From positions 1 to 44,397 of the forward strand of contig JAJPIP010000066.1 in NCBI GenBank assembly GCA_021324655.1: DNA of 44,397 bases, in the 5' to 3' direction. Each line of letters begins with the position of its first letter. The first letter of the stretch is position 1. Source of the stretch: Pseudomonadota bacterium (GTDB lineage Bacteria > Chloroflexota > UBA5177). The notes below the pieces were generated by a model, which worked only from the letters and a program-made list of their open reading frames with translations, searched no databases and had not been told where the DNA came from. Position numbers and translations under genes: made by a program. Below are positions 15,580-24,411 of the stretch, one piece after another.

Positions 15580-16806
15580 TCAGAGCCTGTACGCTCTCAG
15601 TCGCTCCCCCACGGCAGCGATGATGCCCGTACTCACCAGCACGGCCACTCCCCCGATGATGACCGACGCCGGCGCTCCCAGCGCACGGGCCACGACACCC
15701 GCTTCCAGTTCGCCCAACTGCGGGCCGCCCATAAAGAACACCATGTTGACCGAGGTCATGCGGCCGCGTAGTGCGTCCGGGGTCGCGATCTGGCGGATCG
15801 TCTGACGCAGGATCATGCTGACCGTATCGGCGGCTCCGGTTCCGGCCAGAGCCAGCAGCGAGATGGCGAAGATGTGGGAGACGCCGAAGAGAACGGTGGA
15901 GGCGCCGTAGGCAGTAATGGCCAGCAGGATGACCAACCCCTTGGCGTGGATGCGGGCCGCATAGAAGGAGAGGATCACACCGGCCACGATGGCCCCCGCC
16001 GACGGTGCCGCATAGAGCAGCCCGTAGCCGGCCGAGCCGACGTGCAGGACGGTTTGCGCGAAAATCGGCAGCAGCGCCGTGGCCGAGCCGAAGAAAGTGG
16101 CGACGAAGTCGAGCGCCATCGTCTGCAGGATGATCGGCGTGCGCACGACAAAGCGCAGTCCTTCCACCGCCGCACCAAGACTCACCCGCGGGACGGCCCC
16201 TTCCAGGACCGGTGAGCGCATCAGCAGCAGGGCGACCAGGACCGCCGCATACGAGATCACGTCGATCACGTAGACGCTGCCGACGCCGTGAGCGGCGATG
16301 ATGAGCCCCGACGCGCTGGGCCCGAGCACGGCGCCGGCTTCGAATGCGGTGGTGCTGAGACTTAGGGCGTTCGGCAGCACGGCCTGCGGCACGAGCGAGG
16401 GCACCAGCGCCTGGCGCGCCGGGTTGTCGAAGGCCGACGCAGCGGCGGCAATGGCGGTCAGCAGATAGATGTTCCAGGCCGCGGCCGTGCCGCTGAAGGT
16501 GACCAGCGCCAGCAGGGCTGAGGCGCTCATCAGCACGCTCTCCGCGATCAAGAGAAGCCGGCGCCGGTCGTGCGCGTCGGCCACGACCCCTCCGAGCAGC
16601 GAGAACGCGATGATGGGAAGAACCCGGACCAGGCCGATCAGTCCCAGCGCGATCGGTGAATGGGTGAGGAGATAGATTTGCCAGGCCACCGCCGCCGTCT
16701 GCATCTGCGTGCCGACGAGGGAGATGAGAGACCCGGTCCAGTAGAGCCGGAAGTCACGGAAATAGAGGGCGGCAAAAGGGGAGGACGTGGCCGGCTGGGT
16801 GGTCAC
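15580..16806 (-). CDS. MFS transporter, EntS-like exporter family
   Basis: A 408-residue, 12-helix major facilitator protein. The opening PFAALYFRDFRLYWTG and the loop DAHDRRRLLLIAE after helix 2-3 are typical of the EntS/MFS_3 exporters. FDNPARQALVPSLVPQAVL is the conserved central block. Substrate is unknown. The start is a GTG 17 bp after the GNAT gene; a GATACT box ends 5 nt before it, so it may also have its own leaderless transcript. The GNAT-MFS pairing could be a resistance or secretion pair, but that is only suggested by adjacency. Confidence 0.88.
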   Translation of the reverse strand: MTTQPATSSPFAALYFRDFRLYWTGSLISLVGTQMQTAAVAWQIYLLTHSPIALGLIGLVRVLPIIAFSLLGGVVADAHDRRRLLLIAESVLMSASALLALVTFSGTAAAWNIYLLTAIAAAASAFDNPARQALVPSLVPQAVLPNALSLSTTAFEAGAVLGPSASGLIIAAHGVGSVYVIDVISYAAVLVALLLMRSPVLEGAVPRVSLGAAVEGLRFVVRTPIILQTMALDFVATFFGSATALLPIFAQTVLHVGSAGYGLLYAAPSAGAIVAGVILSFYAARIHAKGLVILLAITAYGASTVLFGVSHIFAISLLALAGTGAADTVSMILRQTIRQIATPDALRGRMTSVNMVFFMGGPQLGELEAGVVARALGAPASVIIGGVAVLVSTGIIAAVGERLRAYRL

Positions 16807-16823
16807 GTCCCAGTATCACCCCT

Positions 16824-17516
16824 TTACGTCAGCAGGAGTTCGGCTCCAATAGGCCGGTAACCGGCGGCGAGGACCGCCCGCAGCGAGGCGACATTGCCGA
16901 GGGCGACCTGCAAGAAGAGCGTCTCTCCGGCCGGGATCAGGTGCGCGGCGGCCGCGGCGAGGGCACGTCCCAGACCCTTCCCTCGCGCGTCCGGTGTTAC
17001 CTCAAAGCCCGCTTCCCACCGGCCGGCCAGCCCGCGTCCGACGGTTAGTAGGCCTCCGTCCGCCGCATAGACACGCACATCGTGGCGATAGCGGAGACTG
17101 CGGCGTACACGCGGATGGGTCTGATCGGTCATGAGCGAGAGATTCAGATCCGGCCGGCCGGGGCGGGCCGGTCCCCACAGGACGAGATCGTGAGCGCCGG
17201 GCCGAGCATCCAGGCGGGTTGCGAGTGCTTCAAGGAAACGCGGACCGAGGGGTGCCGTCAGTTCGCCCGGTGGACAGTACCCGGCGACCCATGCCGCCGG
17301 AACATCGGCGGCCACGATATGGTGGCCGCTGAAGGCGAGCACGGCGCCCAGCGCGCCGGTGGGGCGCGTCAGCACCTCCACCATCTCGTCGAAGGGCGGA
17401 AAATCACCCCGCGTGGCCCGCCCCAGCACGTCAAGGATTCGAACATCCGCCGGCTGCCGGCCTTCAAACGGCACGGCGTGCCGAGCCCGTCGCGATTGGT
17501 GGGTTGGGACGCTCAT
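16824..17516 (-). CDS. GNAT-family N-acetyltransferase
   Basis: A 230-residue protein whose C-terminal third carries the GNAT acetyl-CoA motif: GFEVTPDARGKGLGRALAAA followed by LQVALGNVASLRAVLAAGYR, the usual motif A and B. The N-terminal 130 residues are a less conserved domain, so this is not a minimal GNAT. The start codon ATG at 17516 has no clear ribosome-binding site. It is divergent from the marR-like gene with 178 bp between them. Substrate is unknown. Confidence 0.8.
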   Translation of the reverse strand: MSVPTHQSRRARHAVPFEGRQPADVRILDVLGRATRGDFPPFDEMVEVLTRPTGALGAVLAFSGHHIVAADVPAAWVAGYCPPGELTAPLGPRFLEALATRLDARPGAHDLVLWGPARPGRPDLNLSLMTDQTHPRVRRSLRYRHDVRVYAADGGLLTVGRGLAGRWEAGFEVTPDARGKGLGRALAAAAAHLIPAGETLFLQVALGNVASLRAVLAAGYRPIGAELLLT

Positions 17517-17659
17517 AGAGGCGCAGGGCTTCTCCCAACACCGCTAAGAGAAGGACTGGAGGGCAGGATGTGCGTTGTCGTTGGGGGCGACCCGCGACCC
17601 TGATCGCAGAGTCCCTCCAGACATATTGGAGACGCGGCGCCCACCTGGCTGCCTCTTGC

Positions 17660-17694
17660 TTGACACTAACCGTGTTTAGGCGCAAACTACATAC
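17660..17694 (+). promoter_or_regulatory. Promoter of the marR-like gene with possible operator
   Basis: Perfect -35 TTGACA (17660-17665), 17-bp spacer, -10 CAAACT (17683-17688), then six bases to the ATG at 17695, so the mRNA is probably leaderless. The inverted repeat GTTT/AAAC at 17674-17687 overlaps the -10 and could be an autoregulatory MarR site; that part is inference. Confidence 0.6.
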
Positions 17695-18183
17695 ATGACG
17701 GTGGATGTCGCGGAAGAACGGGTGGGGGTCCGGCGGCCGTCGGTCCTGGCGTGGCTGCGTCTCGTGCACGTCTTCCATAAGGTCGAGCGTCGGGCCGAGG
17801 AGCATCTTCGTGCCGGCGGCATCAGCATGGCGCAGGTCGATGTCATCGCTCGGGTCGGCGCCGACCCGGGTCTGACGCAGCAGGAGTTGGCCAACTCTCT
17901 GCTCGTCACCAAAGGGAACGTGTGTCAGCTGCTCGATCGCATGGAAGCAGCGGGCATGATCGAGCGCCGGCAGGACGGGCGGGCCAATCATCTCTATCTC
18001 ACCGCAGACGGTTCGCGCATCTTTACCGAGATCGTACCGTGTCATGAGGATTTGATCGCTGCCCAATTTGAGGCGCTGACTCCGGAGGAGCAGCGCCTTT
18101 TGCTTGATCTGTTGCGCAAGCTGGATCAATCGCTGACGTGGTCTTGTGGCCGAGCCGAGCCGCGCTCAGACGCATCACGATAA
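17695..18183 (+). CDS. MarR family transcriptional regulator
   Basis: A 162-residue winged-helix regulator. LTQQELANSLLVTKGNVCQ is the helix-turn-helix, followed by LLDRMEAAGMIERRQDGR and the wing ANHLYLTADG. MarR proteins bind palindromic operators as dimers and release on ligand binding or oxidation. The divergent GNAT and MFS genes are plausible targets. Two Cys (QLLD-adjacent Cys and a C-terminal Cys) are present but not obviously redox pairs. The gene is convergent with the exonuclease gene, 20 bp away. Confidence 0.92.
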   Translation: MTVDVAEERVGVRRPSVLAWLRLVHVFHKVERRAEEHLRAGGISMAQVDVIARVGADPGLTQQELANSLLVTKGNVCQLLDRMEAAGMIERRQDGRANHLYLTADGSRIFTEIVPCHEDLIAAQFEALTPEEQRLLLDLLRKLDQSLTWSCGRAEPRSDASR

Positions 18184-18203
18184 CGCCGAAAACGCGTCGT
18201 TCT

Positions 18204-18788
18204 CTACCGCTGAATGCTGCAGGCGTTCACCAGGTCGCCGAGACGGGGATAGCGTGGCGCGCAGAGTTGCAGCAACTTGAGGAGTAGTTCGCCCGTGGCG
18301 AGAGCATCGGCCAGAGCGCGGTGGCGCCCGCGTTCCGCGCGCTCTCTGTTGACGATGCCGAAGCGCCGGCAGCAGGCATCGAGATTGTGGCGTGGCATGT
18401 GCGGAAAGAGCCGGCGCGAGAGCATGCACGTATTGACGTACGGCGTACCGATCCGCTTGCCCCAGGCCTGCTCCAGGAAGAGCACGTCGAACGCCTTGTA
18501 ACTGTGCTCGACGAGGGCCGCCTCACCGGCGAAGTCGAAGAAGAGACGCAGCGCCTCCGCCGTCCGTGGGCTGCCGACCAGCATCTCATTGTTGATGCCA
18601 TGGATGCGGCGTGCCTCGAAAGGAATCGTCTTGTCGATGTAGACCAGCGTGTCGAATTCGTCCACGACACGGTTCCCGACGATCTTGACGGCGCCGATCT
18701 CGACGATGGCGTCCCGACGCGGATCAAGACCGGTCGTCTCGACATCCAGGCTGACAAAGGTGACCTGGTCCAGGGGCACGGTCAGCAT
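18204..18788 (-). CDS. DEDDh 3'-5' exonuclease (DnaQ-like)
   Basis: A 194-residue nuclease of the DnaQ superfamily. The catalytic set is visible: Asp15 and Glu17 in SLDVETTGLDP, Asp101 in HSYKAFDVLFLE, and His156/Asp161 in RHRALADA. It matches the stand-alone proofreading-type exonuclease rather than a PolC fusion. The start overlaps the M20 hydrolase stop as TGATG, so translation is coupled although no functional link is known. Likely role: trimming of DNA or RNA 3' ends in repair or replication. Confidence 0.92.
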   Translation of the reverse strand: MLTVPLDQVTFVSLDVETTGLDPRRDAIVEIGAVKIVGNRVVDEFDTLVYIDKTIPFEARRIHGINNEMLVGSPRTAEALRLFFDFAGEAALVEHSYKAFDVLFLEQAWGKRIGTPYVNTCMLSRRLFPHMPRHNLDACCRRFGIVNRERAERGRHRALADALATGELLLKLLQLCAPRYPRLGDLVNACSIQR

Positions 18789-19990
18789 CAGAGCGATCGA
18801 CTCAGGAACAGAGGCAGAGCGGCGTAGAAGCGCGTTGCCTCCACAACCTCATCGACCGGAATCTGCTCGTTAACCGAGTGAGCGTAACGCTCGTCGCCCG
18901 GTCCGAAGCCGATGGACGGTATGTTTGCCTTGCCCATCCAGTACGTGCCGTTGGTCGAGAACTCCCATTTGCCGATTGACGGCTCGCGGCCGTAGGCGGC
19001 ACGGAAGTCCTCCTCGGCGGCGCGCAGCAGAGGATGATCTTCCGACAGCGCCCAGGCCGGAAACACCTTGTCGACGGAGAAAACGAAGCCGGTGTAGCTC
19101 GGCTCCTCGTAGCGCGGGATCTCCACGGCGGCATTCTCCGCGCCCGGCAGAGAACGCACCTCAGCGAGCACGCCCTCCGCCGTTTCACCGAGCGTGACCC
19201 GCCTGTCGAGATACACCTCGGCCTCCGCCGGCACCGCGTTCAGCGACGGCGTGTTCACATCGACATTGGTGACGGCGATGGTGCCCGGACCCAGGAACGG
19301 GTGATCCGGCAACCTGTCATTCAGCGCCTCGACGCCGGCGATGAAGGGAACGGACTTATACACGGGATTCTCGCCGAAGCGGGGCATGGCGGCGTGGGCG
19401 CTCTTCCCCTTGAATGTGGCGCTCATCTCGACTCGGCCCCGATGACCCCGGTAGATCTCGAGGCGGGTCGGCTCGCCGATTACCACAAAATCCGGGCGGA
19501 TCCCTTCGTGCTCGACCAGAGCGTGGGGAGCGATGCCGTCGCACCACTCCTCCATATTCCCGAAGTAGTACAGCGTCCAGCCGTCGAGAAGCCCGAGCTC
19601 CTTGAGGGCGGCTATGGCGTAGATCATCGGAGGCGTGGAGCCCTTTTCGTCGCAGGTGCCGCGCCCGTACATGATGCCGTTCTCGATTTCTGCCGCATAG
19701 GGATCGACGTGCCATTCAGCCGGATCCCCGACACCGACGGTGTCGATGTGGCTGTCGAAGAGGAGGCTGCATGTCCCCGACCCGGCGCGCCCGAGGATAT
19801 TGCCCATACTGTCGGTGCGCACCTCGTCGAATCCGAGGGAGCGCATCCGGTTGCCGATCGCCTCTCCTACCGCGCCGATCTGCGATTCGGTACTCGGAAT
19901 CCGCACGATTTCCTGAAGAAACGCGATGATGTCGTCCCGCCGCTGATCAACGTAGTCGTTGATGCGCGCCAGGGTTTCCCGTTCGGCCAC
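18788..19990 (-). CDS. M20 family metallohydrolase, YgeY-like
   Basis: A 400-residue zinc-dependent M20 peptidase/deacylase. Metal-site segments are LLFDSHIDTVGVGDP, MYGRGTCDEKGSTPP, GNMEEW, and the C-terminal GFGPGDERYAHSVNE. The last block and overall length match the YgeY branch annotated as linked to selenium or purine metabolism. No selenium genes are in view, so the substrate stays open. The GTG start follows GGGAAGG at good spacing. A long perfect palindrome lies between this gene and the permease upstream. Confidence 0.88.
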   Translation of the reverse strand: MAERETLARINDYVDQRRDDIIAFLQEIVRIPSTESQIGAVGEAIGNRMRSLGFDEVRTDSMGNILGRAGSGTCSLLFDSHIDTVGVGDPAEWHVDPYAAEIENGIMYGRGTCDEKGSTPPMIYAIAALKELGLLDGWTLYYFGNMEEWCDGIAPHALVEHEGIRPDFVVIGEPTRLEIYRGHRGRVEMSATFKGKSAHAAMPRFGENPVYKSVPFIAGVEALNDRLPDHPFLGPGTIAVTNVDVNTPSLNAVPAEAEVYLDRRVTLGETAEGVLAEVRSLPGAENAAVEIPRYEEPSYTGFVFSVDKVFPAWALSEDHPLLRAAEEDFRAAYGREPSIGKWEFSTNGTYWMGKANIPSIGFGPGDERYAHSVNEQIPVDEVVEATRFYAALPLFLSRSL

Positions 19991-20038
19991 AGCGAACCTT
20001 CCCGTCCGAATATGCGCCCATCGTACCAGAGGACACGA

Positions 20039-20064
20039 GCGGCGCGGACTTGAGTCCGCGCCGC
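20039..20064. repeat. Perfect 12-bp palindrome between permease and hydrolase genes
   Basis: GCGGCGCGGACT is followed by TG and its exact reverse complement. It lies 9 bp after the permease stop. No U-tract follows on either strand, so it resembles an extragenic palindrome or a 3' mRNA stabiliser more than a classical terminator. Confidence 0.7.
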
Positions 20065-20072
20065 ATCAGCGA

Positions 20073-21608
20073 CTACGGTCCTCCGATGGTCATGGGATCG
20101 CCGGTCTCGGGAATGGCCGGTGCGCCCGCCGTCGACCGGTGGCGTTGCACGGCCAACCAGTAAATGCCACCCAGGATCAGCAGGATGGCGATAGACAATT
20201 CGAACATTGGCGCGCCGCCCAGGATGGGGACTTTACCCAGGGAGGTAAATGCGCTGCTCAGCGCCGGGTTGGTGAGCGGCCGGGGCCAGGCGAAGTTGAC
20301 CAGCATGCTGAGACCCCAGAGCACCGCCAGGACGTTGATGAGCATACCCCAGCGCCCCAGCGTGAAGGGCGCCTCGTCGCGTGGCCACCCGTTCTGGCGA
20401 GCGCGCAGCAGGACCAGATTGGTCGCCGTGTATGCCAGATAGATCAGACCGGTCGCGCCGCTGGCGATCACCCCGATCTGCTGGCTGATGATGAGCGGCA
20501 GGGCGCCGATAACGGCGGTGACGATCGCGGCGGCGATCGGTGTCCCCACCAGGGGATTGACACTGGCCCACAGTCCCGACAGCGGGAGGCGTCGGTCACG
20601 ACTCATGGAGAAGACCAATCGAATGGCGGCGGCCTGGATGGAGAGGAGACAGACGAAGATCGCAATGCTGACGACGGCGAGGTAGATATTGCCCCAACCG
20701 GAGCCAAGCGCTCCCTTGATGATGTCGGGAAGTGGCGTGGCGCTGCTCATGATGCCGGGGATGTTCTTGATGGCGAGGATCGCCGCCAGCAGGAAGAGGG
20801 CGCCGACGAACAGCGAGAGCAGAACGGCTGACAGCAAGGCACGCGGCGCGGAACGCCGGGGGTTGATAGTTTCCTCCCCGAGGGAGCCCGCGGTGTCGAA
20901 GCCGTAGATGACAAAGAGAGACATGAACATCGCCAGCAGGAACGTGCCGAGATAGCCGGCGCCCTCGCCCGGCGTATGCTGCGTGCCGGCCGGATTGACG
21001 AGGACGCCCAGCGACTGGTGATGCCCCACGATGAGGAGCACGAGGGCGAACACAAACATGCCGACGATCTCGGCAGCGACACCAATGTTGTTGATGATGG
21101 AGAGGATGCGGACGCCGGCGATATTCAGCAGCGTGGTCAGAATGATGGCGGCCAGCGCGATTTTGACTTCGTTCCCCGCCGTGAGGGCCCAGCCGAAGAT
21201 CGGCGAGAGTGTGAGTGGCAGCGTGAAGGCCACCGCGGTGATGGTGAGAAGCGTGGCTCCCAGGTAGAACCAGCCGATGAACCAGCCGGAGGCGGGACTG
21301 GCGACGCGCCGGCTCCACTGGTAGATCGAGCCGGCCACCGGGTAGTGGGAGGCGAGTTGCGCGAAATTCAGCGCCACGAGCAGCTGCCCGATAGCGACGA
21401 TCGGCCAGCTCCAGAAGAAGGCGGGCCCTCCGGTGCTGATCCCGAGCGCGAAGAGGGCAAAGGTACCGGTCGAGACGGAGATGTACGAGAACGCGACCGC
21501 GAAGTTGGAGAAGACACCGAGGGTGCGCTGCAGTTCCTGACTGTAGCCGAGCGAGCGCAAATGTTCGGCGTCGATCTCGGCCTGAGACTGCGTGGTGGGG
21601 ACGGACAC
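20073..21608 (-). CDS. APC family amino-acid/GABA permease
   Basis: A 511-residue, 12-helix amino acid-polyamine-organocation transporter. The cytoplasmic N-terminus includes LRSLGYSQELQRTLGVFSNF and the first helix SYISVSTGTFALFALG. The YPVAGSIYQWSRRVASPASG segment is the conserved loop after helix 2. I chose the GTG at 21608 because AGGAGG lies six bases upstream; an in-frame start six codons earlier overlaps that site. It would import amino acids or GABA; no regulatory or catabolic partner is adjacent. It may share a transcript with the M20 hydrolase across the palindrome. Confidence 0.93.
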   Translation of the reverse strand: MSVPTTQSQAEIDAEHLRSLGYSQELQRTLGVFSNFAVAFSYISVSTGTFALFALGISTGGPAFFWSWPIVAIGQLLVALNFAQLASHYPVAGSIYQWSRRVASPASGWFIGWFYLGATLLTITAVAFTLPLTLSPIFGWALTAGNEVKIALAAIILTTLLNIAGVRILSIINNIGVAAEIVGMFVFALVLLIVGHHQSLGVLVNPAGTQHTPGEGAGYLGTFLLAMFMSLFVIYGFDTAGSLGEETINPRRSAPRALLSAVLLSLFVGALFLLAAILAIKNIPGIMSSATPLPDIIKGALGSGWGNIYLAVVSIAIFVCLLSIQAAAIRLVFSMSRDRRLPLSGLWASVNPLVGTPIAAAIVTAVIGALPLIISQQIGVIASGATGLIYLAYTATNLVLLRARQNGWPRDEAPFTLGRWGMLINVLAVLWGLSMLVNFAWPRPLTNPALSSAFTSLGKVPILGGAPMFELSIAILLILGGIYWLAVQRHRSTAGAPAIPETGDPMTIGGP

Positions 21609-21768
21609 AGCTATCCTCCTGCGCAAATAATTAGGGATAAAAGTCCTGATTCCACACTACATCCGCCTCATTGATCCGTCAACAGTTTGGGGGAGCATGG
21701 CTTGATCCCTCGCCTCTCTCGCCGCAATGCGAGTGGGGGTAGGGGGTGCGGGCCATCCCGTTACCCCG

Positions 21769-22521
21769 TCATCTCTCCGCCTCGACGACGATGATCTCGT
21801 TGGCATAGGGATTGGGGAGGGGGGCGTAGCCACGGTCACCCCAGCCGGTCATGAGGACCCGGCGTACGCCGAGTCCCGCGCCTTCGACGGCGTCGACGGT
21901 CTCCCGGATGCTGTATTCGCGAATGTGCTCTAGCCGGTCCGGAAAGGGAGCGCCGAGGGGCAGGTCGGGAACGGGCTCGTGGAAGCTCTCGCCGGTGGCC
22001 AGGGTCTCCATATTGGCGGCGCGGGCGATATTGGGAGTCGTCAGCAAGAGACGGCCGCCCGGGCGCACGAGCGAGCCGACCTCGGCGAGCACCCCCTGGG
22101 GCGCGAAGGGAAGGTGCTCGAGCACTTCGGACAACACGACATAATCTTGAGACGCCGGTTCGAAGGGAGGCGGCGTGCGGCCGATGTCGTACTCCCGGAT
22201 CTCGATGCCCGCGGCCGCCGCGAGGCGGGCGAGCGTGGGATCGCGTTCCGTCGCGACGATAGCGTGACCACGCCGACGCAAGAGGATGGGCAGGAAAGCG
22301 AGACCGCTGCTAATGTCCGCTCCGGGGCCCGAGGCGCCGGCCAGAAGGGAGGCGAGAACATTGAGGCGCGGACGTGCATAATCGAATGCCTCCAGCACCT
22401 CGTCCGGCGTGCCGACGTCGTGGGAAGAGGCCGCCACCTCGGTTCGGATCTCCTCCAGGATGGGTTCGAGCGTGCGATCGATCGCGGCGTTCCGAACGGC
22501 GTCGAGGGGATAGAGAGTCAC
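21769..22521 (-). CDS. Class I SAM-dependent methyltransferase-like protein
   Basis: A 250-residue protein with a class I methyltransferase layout: ADISSGLAFLPILLRRRGH at the motif I position, TERDPTLARLAAAAG (motif II), DYVVLSEVLEHLPFAPQGVL (motif III) and VRPGGRLLLTTPNI. Motif I lacks the usual GxGxG and has SSGLA instead, so SAM binding may be altered. The start is a GTG with a weak CAGG upstream. It diverges from the sigma-factor gene. The substrate is unknown. Confidence 0.8.
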   Translation of the reverse strand: MTLYPLDAVRNAAIDRTLEPILEEIRTEVAASSHDVGTPDEVLEAFDYARPRLNVLASLLAGASGPGADISSGLAFLPILLRRRGHAIVATERDPTLARLAAAAGIEIREYDIGRTPPPFEPASQDYVVLSEVLEHLPFAPQGVLAEVGSLVRPGGRLLLTTPNIARAANMETLATGESFHEPVPDLPLGAPFPDRLEHIREYSIRETVDAVEGAGLGVRRVLMTGWGDRGYAPLPNPYANEIIVVEAER

Positions 22522-22626
22522 GTGCCTGCCGACATCGCATCCATATAGTTCAGCCTATCCCGCGGCTCGGGAAGGGCATGTATCTTGCGCCGTTTTACAC
22601 GGGAGACCCGCGAGGGGACAGAGGGA

Positions 22627-23706
22627 ATGGAGACTGAACAGGACACCACAATCGAGCATCTGATGGAGGTGGCCGAAGAGCACGGTCACCTCACGGGGGC
22701 CGACATCATCGCTGCCGTGCCGGCTGCCGCTAGCGACGCCGACGTCATGGAGTCTCTCGTCGAGCAGCTGCGCCGCGAAGGCGTCGATGTCGCCGACGAG
22801 GTGGTGGAGGACGAGGAGCAGGAAGCGGAAACCGGCGAGGAGGAGATCCAGGACATCCGGGCGATTACCGGGGATAACTCGATGACCGACGCCGTCCGCC
22901 TCTATCTGCGCGAGATCGCCCGGGCGCCGCTCTTGAATCATCAGCAAGAAATCGAGCTTGCCAAGCGTGTCGAGCAGGGAGATGAGGAAGCCATCCAGAT
23001 CCTGACGCGCTCCAATTTGCGCCTGGTGGTGCACGTGGCAAAGCGCTATCTCAATCGGGGCCTGCCGTTGCTCGACCTGATTCAAGAGGGCAACTTTGGC
23101 CTGATGAAGGCGGTCCAGAAGTATGACTGGCGCCGTGGTTTCCGCTTCTCCACCTACGCCACATGGTGGATCCGCCAGGCCATCACCCGGGCCATTGCGG
23201 ACAAGGCGCGCACCATACGCCTGCCGGTCCATATTCAGGACCGAGTGCGGGCGATGAACAATTGTTGGGAGAAGCTGTCGCGCGAATATGGGCGGCATCC
23301 GACCGATGCCGAATTGGCTTCTGCGCTCGACATCACCGTCGACGACCTGCACAAACTCCTTAACGCGCTCCCCGAGCCGATCTCCATTCACCGTCCGGTG
23401 GGGGAGGAAGGCGAAGAGGAACTGGAAGGGTTCGTCGAAGATGAAACGGCGATCGATCCGGAGGTCACGGCATCGCAGCGGGTAATGAAGGCCGACATCC
23501 TGCGCATCATGGATACCCTGCAGCCGCGTGAGAAGGAGATCCTCATGCTCCGCTTCGGCATGGGGCAGGATGAGCAGCCGCACACGCTGGAAGAGGTGGG
23601 GAGGATTCTGGGGCTCACCCGTGAGCGTGTCCGTCAGTTGGAAGCGCGCGCTCTGCGCAAGCTGCGCGAGCCGGAGCAGGCCGAACAGTTGATGGCGTAC
23701 CGCTAG
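22627..23706 (+). CDS. rpoD: Primary RNA polymerase sigma factor (SigA/RpoD type)
   Basis: About 359 residues, a short group 1 or 2 sigma-70. After an acidic N-terminal region (residues 1-80), region 1.2 is DAVRLYLREIARAPLL, region 2 contains SNLRLVVHVAKRYLNRGLPL and the -10 recognition helix FRFSTYATWWIRQAITRAI, region 3 contains RLPVHIQDRVR, and region 4.2 is LEEVGRILGLTRERVRQLE. The ATG at 22627 follows GAGGGGACAGAGGGA. The strong region 2.4 fits the TANNNT boxes seen in the window. Whether it is the only housekeeping sigma factor cannot be told here. Confidence 0.93.
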   Translation: METEQDTTIEHLMEVAEEHGHLTGADIIAAVPAAASDADVMESLVEQLRREGVDVADEVVEDEEQEAETGEEEIQDIRAITGDNSMTDAVRLYLREIARAPLLNHQQEIELAKRVEQGDEEAIQILTRSNLRLVVHVAKRYLNRGLPLLDLIQEGNFGLMKAVQKYDWRRGFRFSTYATWWIRQAITRAIADKARTIRLPVHIQDRVRAMNNCWEKLSREYGRHPTDAELASALDITVDDLHKLLNALPEPISIHRPVGEEGEEELEGFVEDETAIDPEVTASQRVMKADILRIMDTLQPREKEILMLRFGMGQDEQPHTLEEVGRILGLTRERVRQLEARALRKLREPEQAEQLMAYR

Positions 23707-23714
23707 GAGGCAGC

Positions 23715-24035
23715 ATGATCGATCTGCAGGGAGTGCAGCCGGGGATGGACGTGCACGACAGCAACGGCGACAAGATCGGCACAGTGGCATCCGTCGCGAC
23801 GACCTGGAAGGGAGGCTCGGGGCTCGACGAGACGTCGATTGACGTTGATGCCGGCAGCACGCCGAACACCTACATCAAGGTGCAGAACGGCCGGACGATC
23901 TGGGTGCCGGCCAACCAGGTCACGGGTGTCGATCCCGGCAAGAGCGTCACCCTCGCCTGCGAGCGGTTCACCTGCTACGAGACCTACGAGCTGGAGCCGC
24001 CCGGACTGACCGCCGACTCGCAACCAGGGTCATAA
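23715..24035 (+). CDS. PRC-barrel/DUF2171-like small protein
   Basis: A 106-residue protein 8 bp after the sigma gene with AGGAGG before its ATG. The pattern LQGVQPGMDVHDSNGDKIGTV and YIKVQNGRTIWVPANQV is the short beta-barrel of PRC or DUF2171 domains. The C-terminal part adds two Cys residues (ACERFTCYETYE). Such proteins are small and often stress-linked, but no direct function is known. It is probably cotranscribed with the sigma factor. Confidence 0.7.
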   Translation: MIDLQGVQPGMDVHDSNGDKIGTVASVATTWKGGSGLDETSIDVDAGSTPNTYIKVQNGRTIWVPANQVTGVDPGKSVTLACERFTCYETYELEPPGLTADSQPGS

Positions 24036-24411
24036 CGGCAGAGCATCTGCAATTGGCGTCCCGAGGCAGGTACCGTCATCCTTGCTCCCGACGGGCGGCG
24101 CAGTCCGGGTCATGGTCGTCTGGGTTCACGATCGGCACAGCGCAGCTCGGTAGACATACCGTCGCGAGGGCGGCAACCATTACCCTGATCGCGGAGCACC
24201 TACCCGCTCGCTGCACGGTCATCACGATACCCGCTCTGGCTTCATCCGCTGTCGAAACGGCGGAACCGCGCTGGTGTAACAGATAACCGCTTGACCGCGG
24301 GCGCCGGGTTGTGGTTGCTTCCTGGCGAGCGTCCGGTTGTACCGAGCCCCTGTTGCATTTGGTGTTCGAGCGCGTTAGTTCCGTGGGAAAGACGATGTCT
24401 GAGCCCATCGC
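24036..24411. other. Intergenic region, no gene recognised
   Basis: The 376-bp gap before the ECF sigma gene. Open frames on both strands here lack ribosome-binding sites and family resemblance. I see no tRNA, terminator with U-tract or clear promoter hexamer pair. An ECF-type autoregulatory promoter may be present but cannot be picked out by eye. Confidence 0.5.

Noticed and set aside
16824-17516. GNAT-MFS pair as a dedicated antibiotic resistance cassette
   Set aside because: No motif in either protein points to a known drug substrate; adjacency alone is not enough.
24076-24408. A 110-codon minus-strand frame in the gap before the ECF sigma gene
   Set aside because: No ribosome-binding site, low-complexity product and no recognisable family.
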